Positions 17,973-27,311 are shown, counted from the first letter of the stretch. The stretch is 64,000 nt of DNA from Psychrobacillus sp044762745 (GCF_044762745.1 NZ_JBIWEX010000003.1:1-64000); one strand, 5' to 3'. Program-made: numbers and translations. The notes: generated by a model not told the origin, from the letters alone.

Positions 17973-20297
17973 CTAGCTCCGAACTAAACACTCTGGCTCA
18001 ATGTTGAGCAATAAAGGGCTCGGTTCTCCTACACTGTATAATTGCAAATAATGCATAGCTCGAGTACAGGCTGTGTAAAACAGTCTGCGTAAGCTCTCCT
18101 CGTCGTAGACTTTCGCCGATGCATCATATATGATAACTGCATCGAATTCAATACCTTTTGCCAAATACGCCGGAATCACAACAACGCCTTGTTCATATTC
18201 CATAGAGTTGCTCTTTACAAGTTTTACTTCTTTTATATCCCTTAGGGCTTCGTATGCAACGATGCTTTCCTCTGCGGATTTACATATTATAGCGATCGTA
18301 TTATACTTTTGTTTTCGCAAATAGGATACTTTGGAAACGATTTGATAATGCAATTCTTCACGATTGGTTAATTGAGTCAATATAGGGATTTCCCCTTCGC
18401 GTTCAAAAGTGATAATCTTTTCCCCATTAGGCACGAGTCTGCGTGTAAATTCGACGATTGGTCGTGTGGATCTGTAGCTACGGGTTAGATTAATCGTATT
18501 CGTTTCATTCGGTCCGTATAAGTAAGTAAGTGTATCGAAGTCTACCGTTTCGCTTGCATGGGCAAATATCGCCTGATTAAAATCGCCAAGCACAGTCATC
18601 CTTGCTGAAGGAAACAAACGTTTCAAAAACTCAAATTGAAATGGAGAATAATCTTGCGCTTCGTCTATAAGTACATGTTTAATGGAGGTGTTCGTCTGAA
18701 AGCCTTGTATCAACTCTTTCAAAAGTAAAAATGGAGTAGCATCTTCGTAATATAGTTTACCTTCGTCTAGCATTTTCAATGTTGATTGGCAAATACCCTC
18801 CCATTCTTCAGGTGTTTCCCCCTTCATCCAAGTTGAATCGGCGAAGAGTTGCTTGTATATTCCCTTAATGTCTATGAAATGGAGCATTCGAATTCGTTTG
18901 CGGATCGGTTTAAATTTTTGACGAACAATCAATTGAGAGAGAGCTTCAGGTTCCATCTCATAATCGTCAAACGATTTTCCTTTAAAACCGCGTTTCTTCC
19001 TTAAGTAGGCATAGGCCTTTTGGTAGTTTTCTTCACTAAGTAACTCGATTTCTTCCTGTACCCAGGACTTCGTTCGTTCGCTCTTTACCGCTTCATCCAC
19101 TTGCTTGGTTAGCCAATCCGTTAACTTTTCAAGTCTGTTATGAAAACGAAGGGATGTGTCAGTGCTATAAAACCTTTCATTGATTTGCTTAGCACTGACA
19201 ATTGATTTTCCTCTAAATGTAATTCCTTTGAATAACATACCACATATTTCAAGTGATTCTCTGTAAGCTTTGAGCGCCTCAAAAAAACGAACCGAAGCTT
19301 TGAAACGAATGCTCTCTGTTCTAACTCGGTATGATGGCTGATTCGTAGCAGTCAATACAAATTCCAATTGTTCATAAGGACCCTCTACTTGAAATTCGTT
19401 ACTTAGCCGATGATGCAAGTATTCCTGGAATGTGACCTGTTGCATATTCTCTTCACCAAGTTCAGGTAACACATTGGATATATAACTGTTAAACATCGAA
19501 TTAGGCGAGAATAAAATGATTTGATCCGCTTTCAATCTATCCCGGTATTTATAGAGTAAATAAGCAATTCGCTGAAGAGCGGCCGATGTCTTGCCACTGC
19601 CAGCCGAACCTTGAACGATAAGTAGCCGCCCATGATCGTGCCGGATAATCCGGTTTTGCTCCAGTTGAATAGTAGAAACAATACTATGCAAATGTTTTTC
19701 CGTGCTTTTGCCGAGCACCTGCTGCAAAATTTCATCTCCGATCGTGATACTAGTATCGAACATGGATTTTACAACACCATCACGGATAATATATTGCCAC
19801 TTTTGTTTCAACGTGCCATCGATAACTCCCTCGGGTGTAGTGTACTCGGAGGGACCTGGTGAGTAATTGTAGTAGACGCTCGAGATTGGCGCCCGCCAGT
19901 CGTAGATAAGGATGTTCTCTCCACTTATATCCATGAGCGTAGAAATGCCTATATAAATTCTTTCCGTATCTGCAGTTCCTTCTTCTACAAAATCGATTCG
20001 ACCAAAATAAGGCACCTTTTGCATGCGCTCAAGTGCGGATAGTTTATTAGAAACTTGTCTGTGGGTGCTTTGGCTTACGGAAAGGTTCTGAGCCTGTTGT
20101 CTCAAGCTTATAACCGTCTCAAGATAATCATCGAAAGTATCTGTGTTAACCTTAACGTCATCCCAAAAGTGTTTGCGGAAATCAACTACCTCTTTCCGAC
20201 GCATGTCTCTTTCATCTGTCAGCTTGCCGATTTGTTCCGTAATTACGTCCATTACGCTGTCTAACCGTTCTTGTTCTTGCCGAAGTTCCGTATTCAT
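17973..20297 (-). CDS. helD: HelD-like UvrD/Rep-family RNA polymerase recycling helicase
   Basis: A superfamily 1 ATPase of 774 residues from ATG 20297. The N-terminal coiled-coil (from about residue 5 to 100) is the arm that HelD inserts into RNA polymerase. Walker A GSAGSGKT lies near 230, Walker B is in LIDEAQDYSPF, QxxR-type motif III is GDFNQAIFA, and the last motif is FYTACTRAMHYLQL. HelD releases stalled RNA polymerase from DNA and nucleic acids. ATG 20297 has AAGGAG 8 bases upstream and is preferred to the GTG at 20306. The length agrees with B. subtilis HelD. Confidence 0.92.
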   Translation of the reverse strand: MNTELRQEQERLDSVMDVITEQIGKLTDERDMRRKEVVDFRKHFWDDVKVNTDTFDDYLETVISLRQQAQNLSVSQSTHRQVSNKLSALERMQKVPYFGRIDFVEEGTADTERIYIGISTLMDISGENILIYDWRAPISSVYYNYSPGPSEYTTPEGVIDGTLKQKWQYIIRDGVVKSMFDTSITIGDEILQQVLGKSTEKHLHSIVSTIQLEQNRIIRHDHGRLLIVQGSAGSGKTSAALQRIAYLLYKYRDRLKADQIILFSPNSMFNSYISNVLPELGEENMQQVTFQEYLHHRLSNEFQVEGPYEQLEFVLTATNQPSYRVRTESIRFKASVRFFEALKAYRESLEICGMLFKGITFRGKSIVSAKQINERFYSTDTSLRFHNRLEKLTDWLTKQVDEAVKSERTKSWVQEEIELLSEENYQKAYAYLRKKRGFKGKSFDDYEMEPEALSQLIVRQKFKPIRKRIRMLHFIDIKGIYKQLFADSTWMKGETPEEWEGICQSTLKMLDEGKLYYEDATPFLLLKELIQGFQTNTSIKHVLIDEAQDYSPFQFEFLKRLFPSARMTVLGDFNQAIFAHASETVDFDTLTYLYGPNETNTINLTRSYRSTRPIVEFTRRLVPNGEKIITFEREGEIPILTQLTNREELHYQIVSKVSYLRKQKYNTIAIICKSAEESIVAYEALRDIKEVKLVKSNSMEYEQGVVVIPAYLAKGIEFDAVIIYDASAKVYDEESLRRLFYTACTRAMHYLQLYSVGEPSPLLLNIEPECLVRS

Positions 20298-20454
20298 ACC
20301 AAGCACTCCTTTTTCAAAATAAAAATGGGTTGACTAGAAAAAAAACATGGTGTATACTTATAGTAGGGAAAATATAACCTACAACATTAAAATTGTGTTT
20401 CTATATTAACATATCATGTTTTTTAACTTTTATCAATCTATTTTATACAAATAT

Positions 20455-20494
20455 AAGGTGGCAGATTCTAAAGTACTCTAGAATCTGCCACCTT
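20455..20494. terminator. Strong bidirectional terminator hairpin
   Basis: A perfect 16-base stem (20455-20470 with 20479-20494) and an 8-base loop, followed on the plus strand by TTCTTTTT. It lies 46 bases past the stop of the minus-strand VOC gene. Confidence 0.85.
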
Positions 20495-20539
20495 TTCTTT
20501 TTGTTCTGCCGGTATCTCAATAGATCATCAAGAACGTCG

Positions 20540-20965
20540 TTATTTGTCAAAGGAGGTAAGAAAATTTTCCTTGAAACTTGGGCTTAATTCACTCCACACA
20601 TCGAATTTGTTTCCATCTACATCATAGAAAACAAAATTCCTTCCTGCATGTCCTCTGTCTTCAATTTCTCCAATCCTTATCTTTTTATCTAAAAAGTCTT
20701 TGTGTATCGCCTCTAATTCACTTAATCCATTAACTTCAAACGTTATAGAAAAACGTTCTTCCCCATAAATATCAACGAAATTAGTGCTTTGATCTTCCTT
20801 AGATTTCACAAGAAAAATACTTTGGTTGACAAAGTTAAGAATCGCTTTGTCTTCATCTTGATAGCTTAACTCCGCCCCTAATTTGTTTATATACCATTCA
20901 GATGCCCGTTTGACATTCGTTACTGGAATATAGATCGTTCCAACTCTTATTAATTTTGCGCTCAT
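20540..20965 (-). CDS. VOC-family (glyoxalase/bleomycin-resistance fold) protein
   Basis: A 141-residue single VOC unit with the pattern VGTIYIPVTNVKRASEWY at the start and NFVFYDVDGNKFDVWSE at the end. The first metal position is not His, so it is more likely a binding or lyase-like member than a classic glyoxalase I. RBS GGGGAGG precedes the ATG. The nucleotidyltransferase gene at 20982 begins upstream on the same strand with a 16-base gap, so the two are probably an operon. No specific substrate. Confidence 0.8.
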   Translation of the reverse strand: MSAKLIRVGTIYIPVTNVKRASEWYINKLGAELSYQDEDKAILNFVNQSIFLVKSKEDQSTNFVDIYGEERFSITFEVNGLSELEAIHKDFLDKKIRIGEIEDRGHAGRNFVFYDVDGNKFDVWSELSPSFKENFLTSFDK

Positions 20966-20981
20966 TTTAATCCTCCCCGTA

Positions 20982-21701
20982 TCATTTTTTCCCTAATGAA
21001 AATCCATTAAATAAACGTCCTCCGTAAGGAAGTAATATATCATCCATTAACTTAATCAGTTTATGCTTGGAACCGTTTCGATAAAACGTATCAAAAGCCT
21101 CAACAAATTGTGCTGCAAACTGCACGTCGTAACTTTTTAAGGAACGTACGATCCATTTGGAAGCACCTATCCACCTATTATTTGTTCTTAACACAAATTC
21201 ACTAGCCAGTTCAGCAAGTGTATTCGCAATAAATATTTCTTCTGCTCGATCGTTGGAACCGATAAAGTCATCTAATGTATCCGTTATAAAGTATCGTTTA
21301 GTATTTATCGTTTCAACTGACCATTTTTCTGGACCGTTTGATAATAACTTTTCAGCCTCAGACTTAATAGGACCAATTACACCACTATCTTTTAAAATTA
21401 TACCTTCGGATATCATTCGTGGTAATGAAGGTCGAGCTCTTTTCCTATCACTTTCGAAAAATACTTCATAAGAATTTAAGTTATGTACGAATACTTCTAC
21501 ACGCCAGTCAAAATCAATTAGCGACTCTCTATAACATGCGCTAAATGTTTGATCAAATATGACAATATCCAGGTCTGATGTTTCCGTCGCTTCCCCTCGA
21601 ACAACACTTCCTGCCAATAAAGCTCCATCACAATTTGGAAAATATTTATTTATAAACTTTTGTGCCGCTATGACTGGTTCTAGCTTTTTAATATTCCCCA
21701 C
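20982..21701 (-). CDS. Nucleotidyltransferase-domain protein
   Basis: A 239-residue protein whose N-terminal half is a minimal polymerase-beta nucleotidyltransferase: ALLAGSVVRGEATETSDLDI near 30-50, with the G-S motif and the Asp-x-Asp metal pair. The C-terminal half is helical. Proteins of this size in Bacillales include aminoglycoside adenylyltransferase-like and uncharacterised NTases. Start is GTG with AGAGGG 7 bases upstream. It is immediately upstream of the VOC gene and downstream of another NTase. It may be an antibiotic-modifying enzyme, but the substrate is unknown. Confidence 0.8.
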   Translation of the reverse strand: MGNIKKLEPVIAAQKFINKYFPNCDGALLAGSVVRGEATETSDLDIVIFDQTFSACYRESLIDFDWRVEVFVHNLNSYEVFFESDRKRARPSLPRMISEGIILKDSGVIGPIKSEAEKLLSNGPEKWSVETINTKRYFITDTLDDFIGSNDRAEEIFIANTLAELASEFVLRTNNRWIGASKWIVRSLKSYDVQFAAQFVEAFDTFYRNGSKHKLIKLMDDILLPYGGRLFNGFSLGKK

Positions 21702-21736
21702 TCGGATCCCTCTTTCTTAGTTGAGTATGTAATGCT

Positions 21737-22543
21737 CTACTCGAAAAGATTATTACATTCTCGAATCATAAACTCCATATAATCCATCGAATCTTTCCGC
21801 CTTCCAAAAATTGATTGATAGTAGGACTTTTTATTACCTTGTCGTAATCTCATCGATTCCTTAATAATCTTATGGTACTTTTTAGGAACCACACTTAACG
21901 CATACTCTCCTGCTCCGACTTTTGAAGTAATGTCTTTTTCTTTAAATGTGTAATAAAGACGAGAAACTCCCAAAACTCCCCACTCAACCATGTGTAAGTC
22001 AAATAATACACCTATATATTTGAAGGAAGGGAACCTCTTACGACCACTTATCCAAGCACGCCAATATGTATTAAGATTATTTCTCATATTAACTATTAAA
22101 ACATTCCATTCTACCTCATAGTTAAATTCTACAAGTTGTCCTTTTATATGAATCCCATATTTTTTTAATTGATAAGCATCTATTGAGTTTTTATTGAACT
22201 CTGTAAATCCATTAAACTTTCCATCATTAAAGCGAACACTTGAAACCTTACCTTCATTTAAGGACAGCATATCATCTTTCACTATATAGAACCCATCTAG
22301 AATCGTTTTAGGGCATTTTCTTTGCATATCCTTATGAATTTCCTGCAACTTTTTTATATCTGATTCCGTTAATTTTCGTTTAATAATTGCAATAAAGTCA
22401 ATATCACTATAGCCATCCTCAAATGCTCCTAACGATGTAGAGCCATATAGATAATAGCCTTCTAGCAAATTCGGTAATTTCCATTCTAGTAGATGAAAAT
22501 AATCATCTAATACTTCATGTATTAGTTGGGGAATCTTATCCAT
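21737..22543 (-). CDS. Aminoglycoside adenylyltransferase-like nucleotidyltransferase
   Basis: About 268 residues from ATG 22543, which has TGGAGG 6 bases upstream; this is preferred to an in-frame extension to 22615. The nucleotidyltransferase core reads LYGSTSLGAFEDGYSDIDFI, with GS and DxD metal ligands. The helical C-terminal region has a DUF4111/AadA-type layout (SVVPKKYHKIIKESMRLRQG). It sits 35 bases upstream of the next NTase gene, suggesting a three-gene run with the VOC protein. It could confer or derive from drug modification, but no residue defines a drug. Confidence 0.8.
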   Translation of the reverse strand: MDKIPQLIHEVLDDYFHLLEWKLPNLLEGYYLYGSTSLGAFEDGYSDIDFIAIIKRKLTESDIKKLQEIHKDMQRKCPKTILDGFYIVKDDMLSLNEGKVSSVRFNDGKFNGFTEFNKNSIDAYQLKKYGIHIKGQLVEFNYEVEWNVLIVNMRNNLNTYWRAWISGRKRFPSFKYIGVLFDLHMVEWGVLGVSRLYYTFKEKDITSKVGAGEYALSVVPKKYHKIIKESMRLRQGNKKSYYQSIFGRRKDSMDYMEFMIRECNNLFE

Positions 22544-22602
22544 TTTGAACCTCCAAATATTTTTCATAGCAAACACATTCATGAATTCTTTGATTGGTTG
22601 TG

Positions 22603-22656
22603 TTAAATAGCTCAATGTCTTCTCCTACATTAAATAGCTCAATGTCTTCTCCTACA
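22603..22656. repeat. 27-bp perfect tandem duplication
   Basis: Two exact adjacent copies (22603-22629 and 22630-22656), each starting TTAAATAGCTCAATGTC. The first copy lies upstream of the NTase start codon, so the duplication has lengthened its leader. It looks recent because the copies are identical. Confidence 0.85.
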
Positions 22657-22925
22657 GATGTGTTGTACTTATTGGTTTCTACATAGAAAATCAAAATCCT
22701 TTATTTGCACTTATTTCTTATTGTATTTACCTCACCTATTAGTCTGAATAAATACTAAAAAGACTCGTTATTCTGCAAGATAACCGGCAAGCGTCCGCTT
22801 GAAAGAAAATCCACTTTGTTCGGATTTCAACATTCGTTCGCTATAATGGAATTGATTCAATAGAGAAAAAATAAAATATTTTACATAATATCGAGAAAAA
22901 ATTTTCCCGCCTACGTTATATAAGG

Positions 22926-22941
22926 TGTAAAAGCTTTTACA
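22926..22941. promoter_or_regulatory. Perfect 16-bp palindrome TGTAAAAGCTTTTACA
   Basis: A perfect dyad between the -10-like element and the ribosome binding site (AAAGGAG, 22949-22955) of the sigma factor gene. It resembles catabolite-response or GntR-type operators, though the cre centre would normally be CG rather than GC. It is a good candidate operator for the sigma/DUF4179 unit. Confidence 0.5.
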
Positions 22942-22963
22942 AAGTTTAAAGGAGACTATATTG

Positions 22964-23539
22964 ATGAAGTCAAATGAAAAAAATTTTATCAAACGTCTGA
23001 AATCAGAGAAAGAAGATGCCATTGAGTATATCGTTGATGTATATCTGCCCCTTATTAAAGGCATTTCATACAAAATTCTTACTCCGATTGATAATGGGCT
23101 TATTGAGGAATGTATTAATGATATTTTTCTATCGATTTGGAAAAATGCAAAGTACTTCAATGGTGATGTAGATAATTTTAAAAGTTGGATATGTACAATT
23201 GCGAAATTTAAAGCAATCGATTATTACCGCAAGGCATTAAAAAACAATGAGGTTGATGTTGGATATTTAGAAATTCCTGATAAATATTCCGTAGAAGAGG
23301 AGATTATTCAATTAGAGAATAAAGATGAGGTCATACATCTCCTCCAAGAGTTGGAACCAATCGATCAAAAAATCATTTTCATGAAATATTTTTTAGATTT
23401 GAAGTCAGATGAAATAGCAGATCAACTCGGAATGACCAAATCATCGATTGATAATCGAATCTATCGTGGGAAAAAGAAACTGAATAAGCAAGCAGCAAAT
23501 ATAAAGCTTGGAGGCAGGGTTTATGAAAAATATCTATGA
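22964..23539 (+). CDS. ECF-type sigma-70 family RNA polymerase sigma factor
   Basis: About 191 residues with region 2 (DIFLSIWKNAKYF, then FKSWICTIAKFKAIDYYRK) and region 4 (LDLKSDEIADQLGMTKSSIDNRIYRGKK split over the helix-turn-helix), and no regions 1 or 3. It directs polymerase to a small stress regulon. ATG 22964 is 9 bases from AAAGGAG, and the in-frame TTG at 22961 is 6 bases from it; either may be used. The stop overlaps the downstream DUF4179 gene by 17 bases, implying coupling with its presumed anti-sigma. Confidence 0.9.
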   Translation: MKSNEKNFIKRLKSEKEDAIEYIVDVYLPLIKGISYKILTPIDNGLIEECINDIFLSIWKNAKYFNGDVDNFKSWICTIAKFKAIDYYRKALKNNEVDVGYLEIPDKYSVEEEIIQLENKDEVIHLLQELEPIDQKIIFMKYFLDLKSDEIADQLGMTKSSIDNRIYRGKKKLNKQAANIKLGGRVYEKYL

Positions 23540-24611
23540 ACTTATGAATGATATGGAAATAGACGTTAGCGAGTTTGAAGAAATGGAAGTAAGTGAATTG
23601 GAAAAAATGAAAGTGAAAAGCGAATTGAAAAACAGGATTACAAAAACAAAACAGAGGAAATGGAAGAAAACTTTTGCCGCTGCTGCAATCGCAGTTAGTT
23701 TAACTTCGACTGCTTTAGTTGGGTTATCGTTTTCTGCATTTGCTGAAGAGATTCCTTTTTTAGGGAATATTTTTAAATACTTCAGTAAAGATGGCTTCTA
23801 TGATAATTATGAAGAAAACTCCAATAAACTCAATGTTTCAGAAGAGAGTAACGGGATTAAAATCACTATAAATGATGCAACTTTTGATGGGAGATCGGTA
23901 GTTGTCACCTATATGATTGAATCGGATAAAGATTTGGGAGATCATGCATGGATTGAAGGTATTCCAACGTATGGGACAAGTGGCAATAGTGGACAACATG
24001 AAATTACTAAGATTAAGGAAAATAAATATATCGGCATCACAACTGTTACCCACTATAATGATATTGAACTAAGTGAAGTTAGCGTTGATTGGGTGTTGGA
24101 AGGCATCATACCAAATGGCTATAGCAAAGACGCAGAGGTAATCGAAGGCGAATGGGAGTTTCATTTTAACCTAGAAGCAGTGGACAGCAAAACACAACTT
24201 GTAGATCAAAGTATTAAGGGAAATGGGATAACTGCAAAAATCGAGAAAGTGACTTTCACTCCAATGTCTTTTCTTATCTATTTTGAACAAATTGTTTCAG
24301 ATGAAATAATTGACCAGTGGGATCATGTTTTTATGGATATTGAAGTAAAAGATGATCTTGGAAACGTTTATATTAACAAGGACAATGGAGGAAATGGTTT
24401 ATATGATATAAGTTGGAGTAAAACGTTTGGTAAACTTGATCCGAAAGCAACACAACTCATTGTTACACCAGTCGTTGAACTCATGGATTATGAAACTATT
24501 GGTTATCGGGCGGATGGTCAGCCGATAAAAGCTAACTATCGCTTGGAAAATAGTAAAGCCGACATCGAAGAATTTAAACTAAACGAGATTATTATTAACG
24601 TGAAGAAGTAG
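23523..24611 (+). CDS. DUF4179-type membrane protein, probable anti-sigma factor
   Basis: A 362-residue protein. The N-terminal cytoplasmic segment (about 45 residues, very Glu/Lys rich, EFEEMEVSELEKMK) is followed by one transmembrane helix (AAAAIAVSLTSTALVGLSF) and a large outside beta-rich domain that starts with the DUF4179 motif GIKITINDATFDG. This is the usual partner arrangement of Bacillales ECF sigma factors, where the cytoplasmic end sequesters sigma. ATG 23523 has GGAGG 8 bases upstream inside the sigma gene. A terminator follows its stop. Confidence 0.85.
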   Translation: MKNIYELMNDMEIDVSEFEEMEVSELEKMKVKSELKNRITKTKQRKWKKTFAAAAIAVSLTSTALVGLSFSAFAEEIPFLGNIFKYFSKDGFYDNYEENSNKLNVSEESNGIKITINDATFDGRSVVVTYMIESDKDLGDHAWIEGIPTYGTSGNSGQHEITKIKENKYIGITTVTHYNDIELSEVSVDWVLEGIIPNGYSKDAEVIEGEWEFHFNLEAVDSKTQLVDQSIKGNGITAKIEKVTFTPMSFLIYFEQIVSDEIIDQWDHVFMDIEVKDDLGNVYINKDNGGNGLYDISWSKTFGKLDPKATQLIVTPVVELMDYETIGYRADGQPIKANYRLENSKADIEEFKLNEIIINVKK

Positions 24612-24615
24612 GTGA

Positions 24616-24659
24616 AAATAATCCCTTAAGTGAAGCACTCACTAAAGGGATTATTTTTT
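24616..24659 (+). terminator. Terminator after sigma/anti-sigma operon
   Basis: Stem AATAATCCCTT / AAGGGATTATT extended by partly paired bases, then TTTTCTT. It begins 5 bases after the DUF4179 stop. Confidence 0.85.
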
Positions 24660-24784
24660 CTTCTAACGTTAAGAGCAAAAACAACCATTCCCAGTAACGA
24701 CGGCACCGAAAAATTGTATATCCTCTTCTAAATCAACCATATGTAATTACATAGATTGATTGGTCTATTTACTCGTGCATTGGG

Positions 24785-26014
24785 TTATTGTGCAAGCAAA
24801 GCTAACTTGCTTTTAGATGGTGTTTCGTATTTTACTTTGGTGGACTTTTGAACATAATTTCCTCCACCCACACCATATAAACCGCCATGATTACTCTTAT
24901 AGTTATAAACTCTATATTCTTCGCCTTTTTTCAACGTACGAACCGTAGTCAATGAACCGTCGCTCTCCATTTTGACCAAGTTTGTATTAGATAGAATAGT
25001 AACTTTACCTATTTGCCCTAATTTTAGTTCTGTTTTCCCCCACATAACTTTTCCAGTTGGCACATCTAACTTTTTCGTCATGTAAGCAGAGGAAATATAA
25101 CCCGCTAACTTTTGATCCTCTGTTTTAACGGGGTACCATACAAATTGGTTTACACTTGTCAAAGATTGATCATATACGAAATTTCCTTCAATAATCAAGG
25201 TAGTATTTTTCGATAAGGCTTTTGCAACCGAAGAAGTACTAGGAAGTGACCTTAATTTTACAGCGTCTTCTGTTATCAATACCTTATCTCCTTTTTGAAA
25301 TTGATATGCAGAAGTATGCAGCTGACCCGTTAATGCATATTCCATCTTTTTGAATACAATATTATCACTGCTGTTCGGGTCATATTCAAAGTCTGATGTA
25401 TGGAAAGGAAACTGTCCTAATGTCGTACTGTTTAAGTAACTATCTTTTTCAATAAACGCAAAGACTTTTTCTTGATAGGCGTCTATATTTTTTGATCCAC
25501 TGGACTGATAAAGAGGACTGTTAACAGGTTTTGTACCGTTATAAGCCATGACCGGAAAATACCAATTTTCGATTACTTCTGGTCCTTGCTTATTTATTTT
25601 AGGCAGATCTTTACGTTGATACATGCTACGAAGGATTTCGACGCCTGCCTCAATATTATAATTGATATCATATTTCAATTTCTCTTGATCATAGCCAGCT
25701 TGGTTGGTAATTTGCATAAGACCGATCCCATTATCTTTTGAGATTATAGGCTGGCCATTCTCATCAAATTGTTTCCAACTACCATTTTCTTTTGACGCGA
25801 CAGCTTTTACCACTTCGGGTGGGATTTTTGCTTCTAAAGCTGCATTCGTAAGTAAGCAGTTCATATGCTGAAAAGCAGGATTTTGGTTTGGTTTTATTTC
25901 ACCATAAGATGAACATTTAGATGCCCAAGCTGACTCAGCGAAAGCTTCTTCATAAGACCAACCTAGTAGCATTAAACAAGTTAAGAATCCTGCTATCATT
26001 TTGATTGATTTCAT
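24785..26014 (-). CDS. Secreted lytic transglycosylase with SH3-like domains
   Basis: A 409-residue exported protein. The signal peptide is about 26 residues (KMIAGFLTCLMLLGWSY, then EAFA as cleavage site). An SLT/lysozyme-like domain follows with the catalytic Glu near 76 in VASKENGS, then IGLMQITN and VMAYNGT. The C-terminal half has SH3b-type repeats (KLRSLPSTS and later YVQKSTKVK). It would cleave peptidoglycan glycan strands outside the cell. RBS GGAAGGAGT precedes the ATG. It is a single gene. It might act in spore or cell-wall remodelling; that role is a guess. Confidence 0.85.
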   Translation of the reverse strand: MKSIKMIAGFLTCLMLLGWSYEEAFAESAWASKCSSYGEIKPNQNPAFQHMNCLLTNAALEAKIPPEVVKAVASKENGSWKQFDENGQPIISKDNGIGLMQITNQAGYDQEKLKYDINYNIEAGVEILRSMYQRKDLPKINKQGPEVIENWYFPVMAYNGTKPVNSPLYQSSGSKNIDAYQEKVFAFIEKDSYLNSTTLGQFPFHTSDFEYDPNSSDNIVFKKMEYALTGQLHTSAYQFQKGDKVLITEDAVKLRSLPSTSSVAKALSKNTTLIIEGNFVYDQSLTSVNQFVWYPVKTEDQKLAGYISSAYMTKKLDVPTGKVMWGKTELKLGQIGKVTILSNTNLVKMESDGSLTTVRTLKKGEEYRVYNYKSNHGGLYGVGGGNYVQKSTKVKYETPSKSKLALLAQ

Positions 26015-26090
26015 TCATTCATACTCCTTCCATTAAACTTTTATATTTATCTAGTATATTTTACCATGTTAGATGATAATTTTAACTCTA

Positions 26091-26726
26091 TTAATTAATA
26101 TAAAACTTTATATCTAAATAAAATTCATATAAAAAATAACAAGCAAATCCGAATAATAATATTCCCGCTATTATAGAGGTCCACTTAATCATAGTCCGAT
26201 TCATTATTTTTCGTGTAACGGATACAATACTTAACAAACCAATATCATGCAATAAAATACCTGTTAATATACCTAGTGCAGCAACTATAAAACTGCTAGA
26301 ATTTGTTTGTGAATACGAATCAGCTAAAACTACACCAAAGACTGAAACCCAGAACACTAGATTACCTGGCGATATAGCAACTAATAAACCATTGCGATAA
26401 GTTATTACTAATGATTTATTTACTTTTTCGCCAGCAAGTGTAATATCTCTATCTGCATTTTTAATAGAATCATAGGCTAACATGAATAAAAACCCTGCTC
26501 CTATTATCCATAATGGTATTTGCACATACGGCAACGATAAAATCTCAGCAAGTCCAAAATACAATGCTAAAATCAACAATAAATCAATAGTCATACCACC
26601 AATTCCAACTGCCCAACCATGTAAAAAACCATTTTTTAATCCCTGTTTTGTCATTTCCACACTAATTGCACCTATCGGTAGTGCAATTGAAAACCCTACT
26701 AATACGAATTTCAAGTACAAATCCAA
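26091..26726 (-). CDS. LysE-family amino acid exporter
   Basis: A 211-residue membrane protein with six predicted helices. It begins with LVGFSIALPIGAISVEM, the family's first-helix motif (GxxxxxxPGP-like), and carries ISPGNLVFWVSVFGVV near 115, the conserved central helix. LysE/RhtB proteins export amino acids or small metabolites. The only usable start is TTG 26726, since an in-frame stop lies 15 bases further upstream, and its ribosome site is weak. It is a single gene. Confidence 0.85.
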   Translation of the reverse strand: MDLYLKFVLVGFSIALPIGAISVEMTKQGLKNGFLHGWAVGIGGMTIDLLLILALYFGLAEILSLPYVQIPLWIIGAGFLFMLAYDSIKNADRDITLAGEKVNKSLVITYRNGLLVAISPGNLVFWVSVFGVVLADSYSQTNSSSFIVAALGILTGILLHDIGLLSIVSVTRKIMNRTMIKWTSIIAGILLFGFACYFLYEFYLDIKFYIN

Positions 26727-26863
26727 AAAGCAAAACTTCTTTCAGTCTATATTTGCATAGTAATTCTCCGTTTGTTTTAATTATACAGAATTTCATCCCC
26801 AATAAATCTACCTCTTAATAAAGAACATGCCTCAGGTATGCTTTTATAGCTCCCTTTCAAAGA

Positions 26864-27280
26864 TCACTCTTTATTGTCCACTTCTTTGTAATTAGAGAGT
26901 CTTTCTTCTAATGTACCAGTATGTAATTCAAAAAAATTATTGTCATAATCATAGAAATAAATGGAGTAACCTTCTCCTTTAATTCTCGTTCTAGGCGGTT
27001 TCATTTCTAAGTTTAATGCCTTTATTTTTTCAAGATAGTTGTCTATCTCTTCTTCTCTTATTTTGAAAGCAACATGATGGTATGTTCGATTAACCGTTTC
27101 TTTATTTTCCATGACTGCTATCCATTGTCCGCCTATAATGAAAAATCTTTCCCTTGACAAAGAGTGTGTTTTTTCACCACTATAATATACTTCTTTAGCT
27201 CCAAATAATTCTTTATATAATTGAGTTGTTCTATCTAAATCCTTCACTACGTATGTAATATGACTTATATTATCGATCAT
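26864..27280 (-). CDS. fosX: FosX fosfomycin hydrolase
   Basis: A 138-residue VOC enzyme matching FosX. Metal ligands His7 (SHITYVV), His69 (TYHHVAF) and Glu118 (NFFELHTG) are in the expected places, and Glu44 in LSRERFF corresponds to the FosX general base that activates water to open the fosfomycin epoxide. FosA and FosB, which use thiols, lack this feature. The closing segment HTGTLEERL is typical. It should be Mn-dependent. No mobile element is visible nearby, so it looks like an intrinsic chromosomal gene. It lies 31 bases downstream of a NUDIX gene. Confidence 0.92.
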   Translation of the reverse strand: MIDNISHITYVVKDLDRTTQLYKELFGAKEVYYSGEKTHSLSRERFFIIGGQWIAVMENKETVNRTYHHVAFKIREEEIDNYLEKIKALNLEMKPPRTRIKGEGYSIYFYDYDNNFFELHTGTLEERLSNYKEVDNKE

Positions 27281-27311
27281 TTTAGTCTTCCTTCCTGTTA
27301 TATTAGGATGA

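Larger units (their letters stand above)
22544..22963. other. Divergent intergenic region between NTase and sigma factor genes
   Basis: Holds the 27-base tandem repeat (22603-22656), a TATAAT -10-like element at about 22842-22847 and the perfect palindrome at 22926-22941. A minus-strand reading frame here overlaps the sigma gene and has no ribosome site, so I do not call it. Confidence 0.5.

Noticed and set aside
22768..23160. 130-residue minus-strand ORF across the sigma factor gene
   Set aside because: It overlaps the real sigma gene in antisense, has no ribosome site and reads through the palindrome and leader, so it is a shadow.
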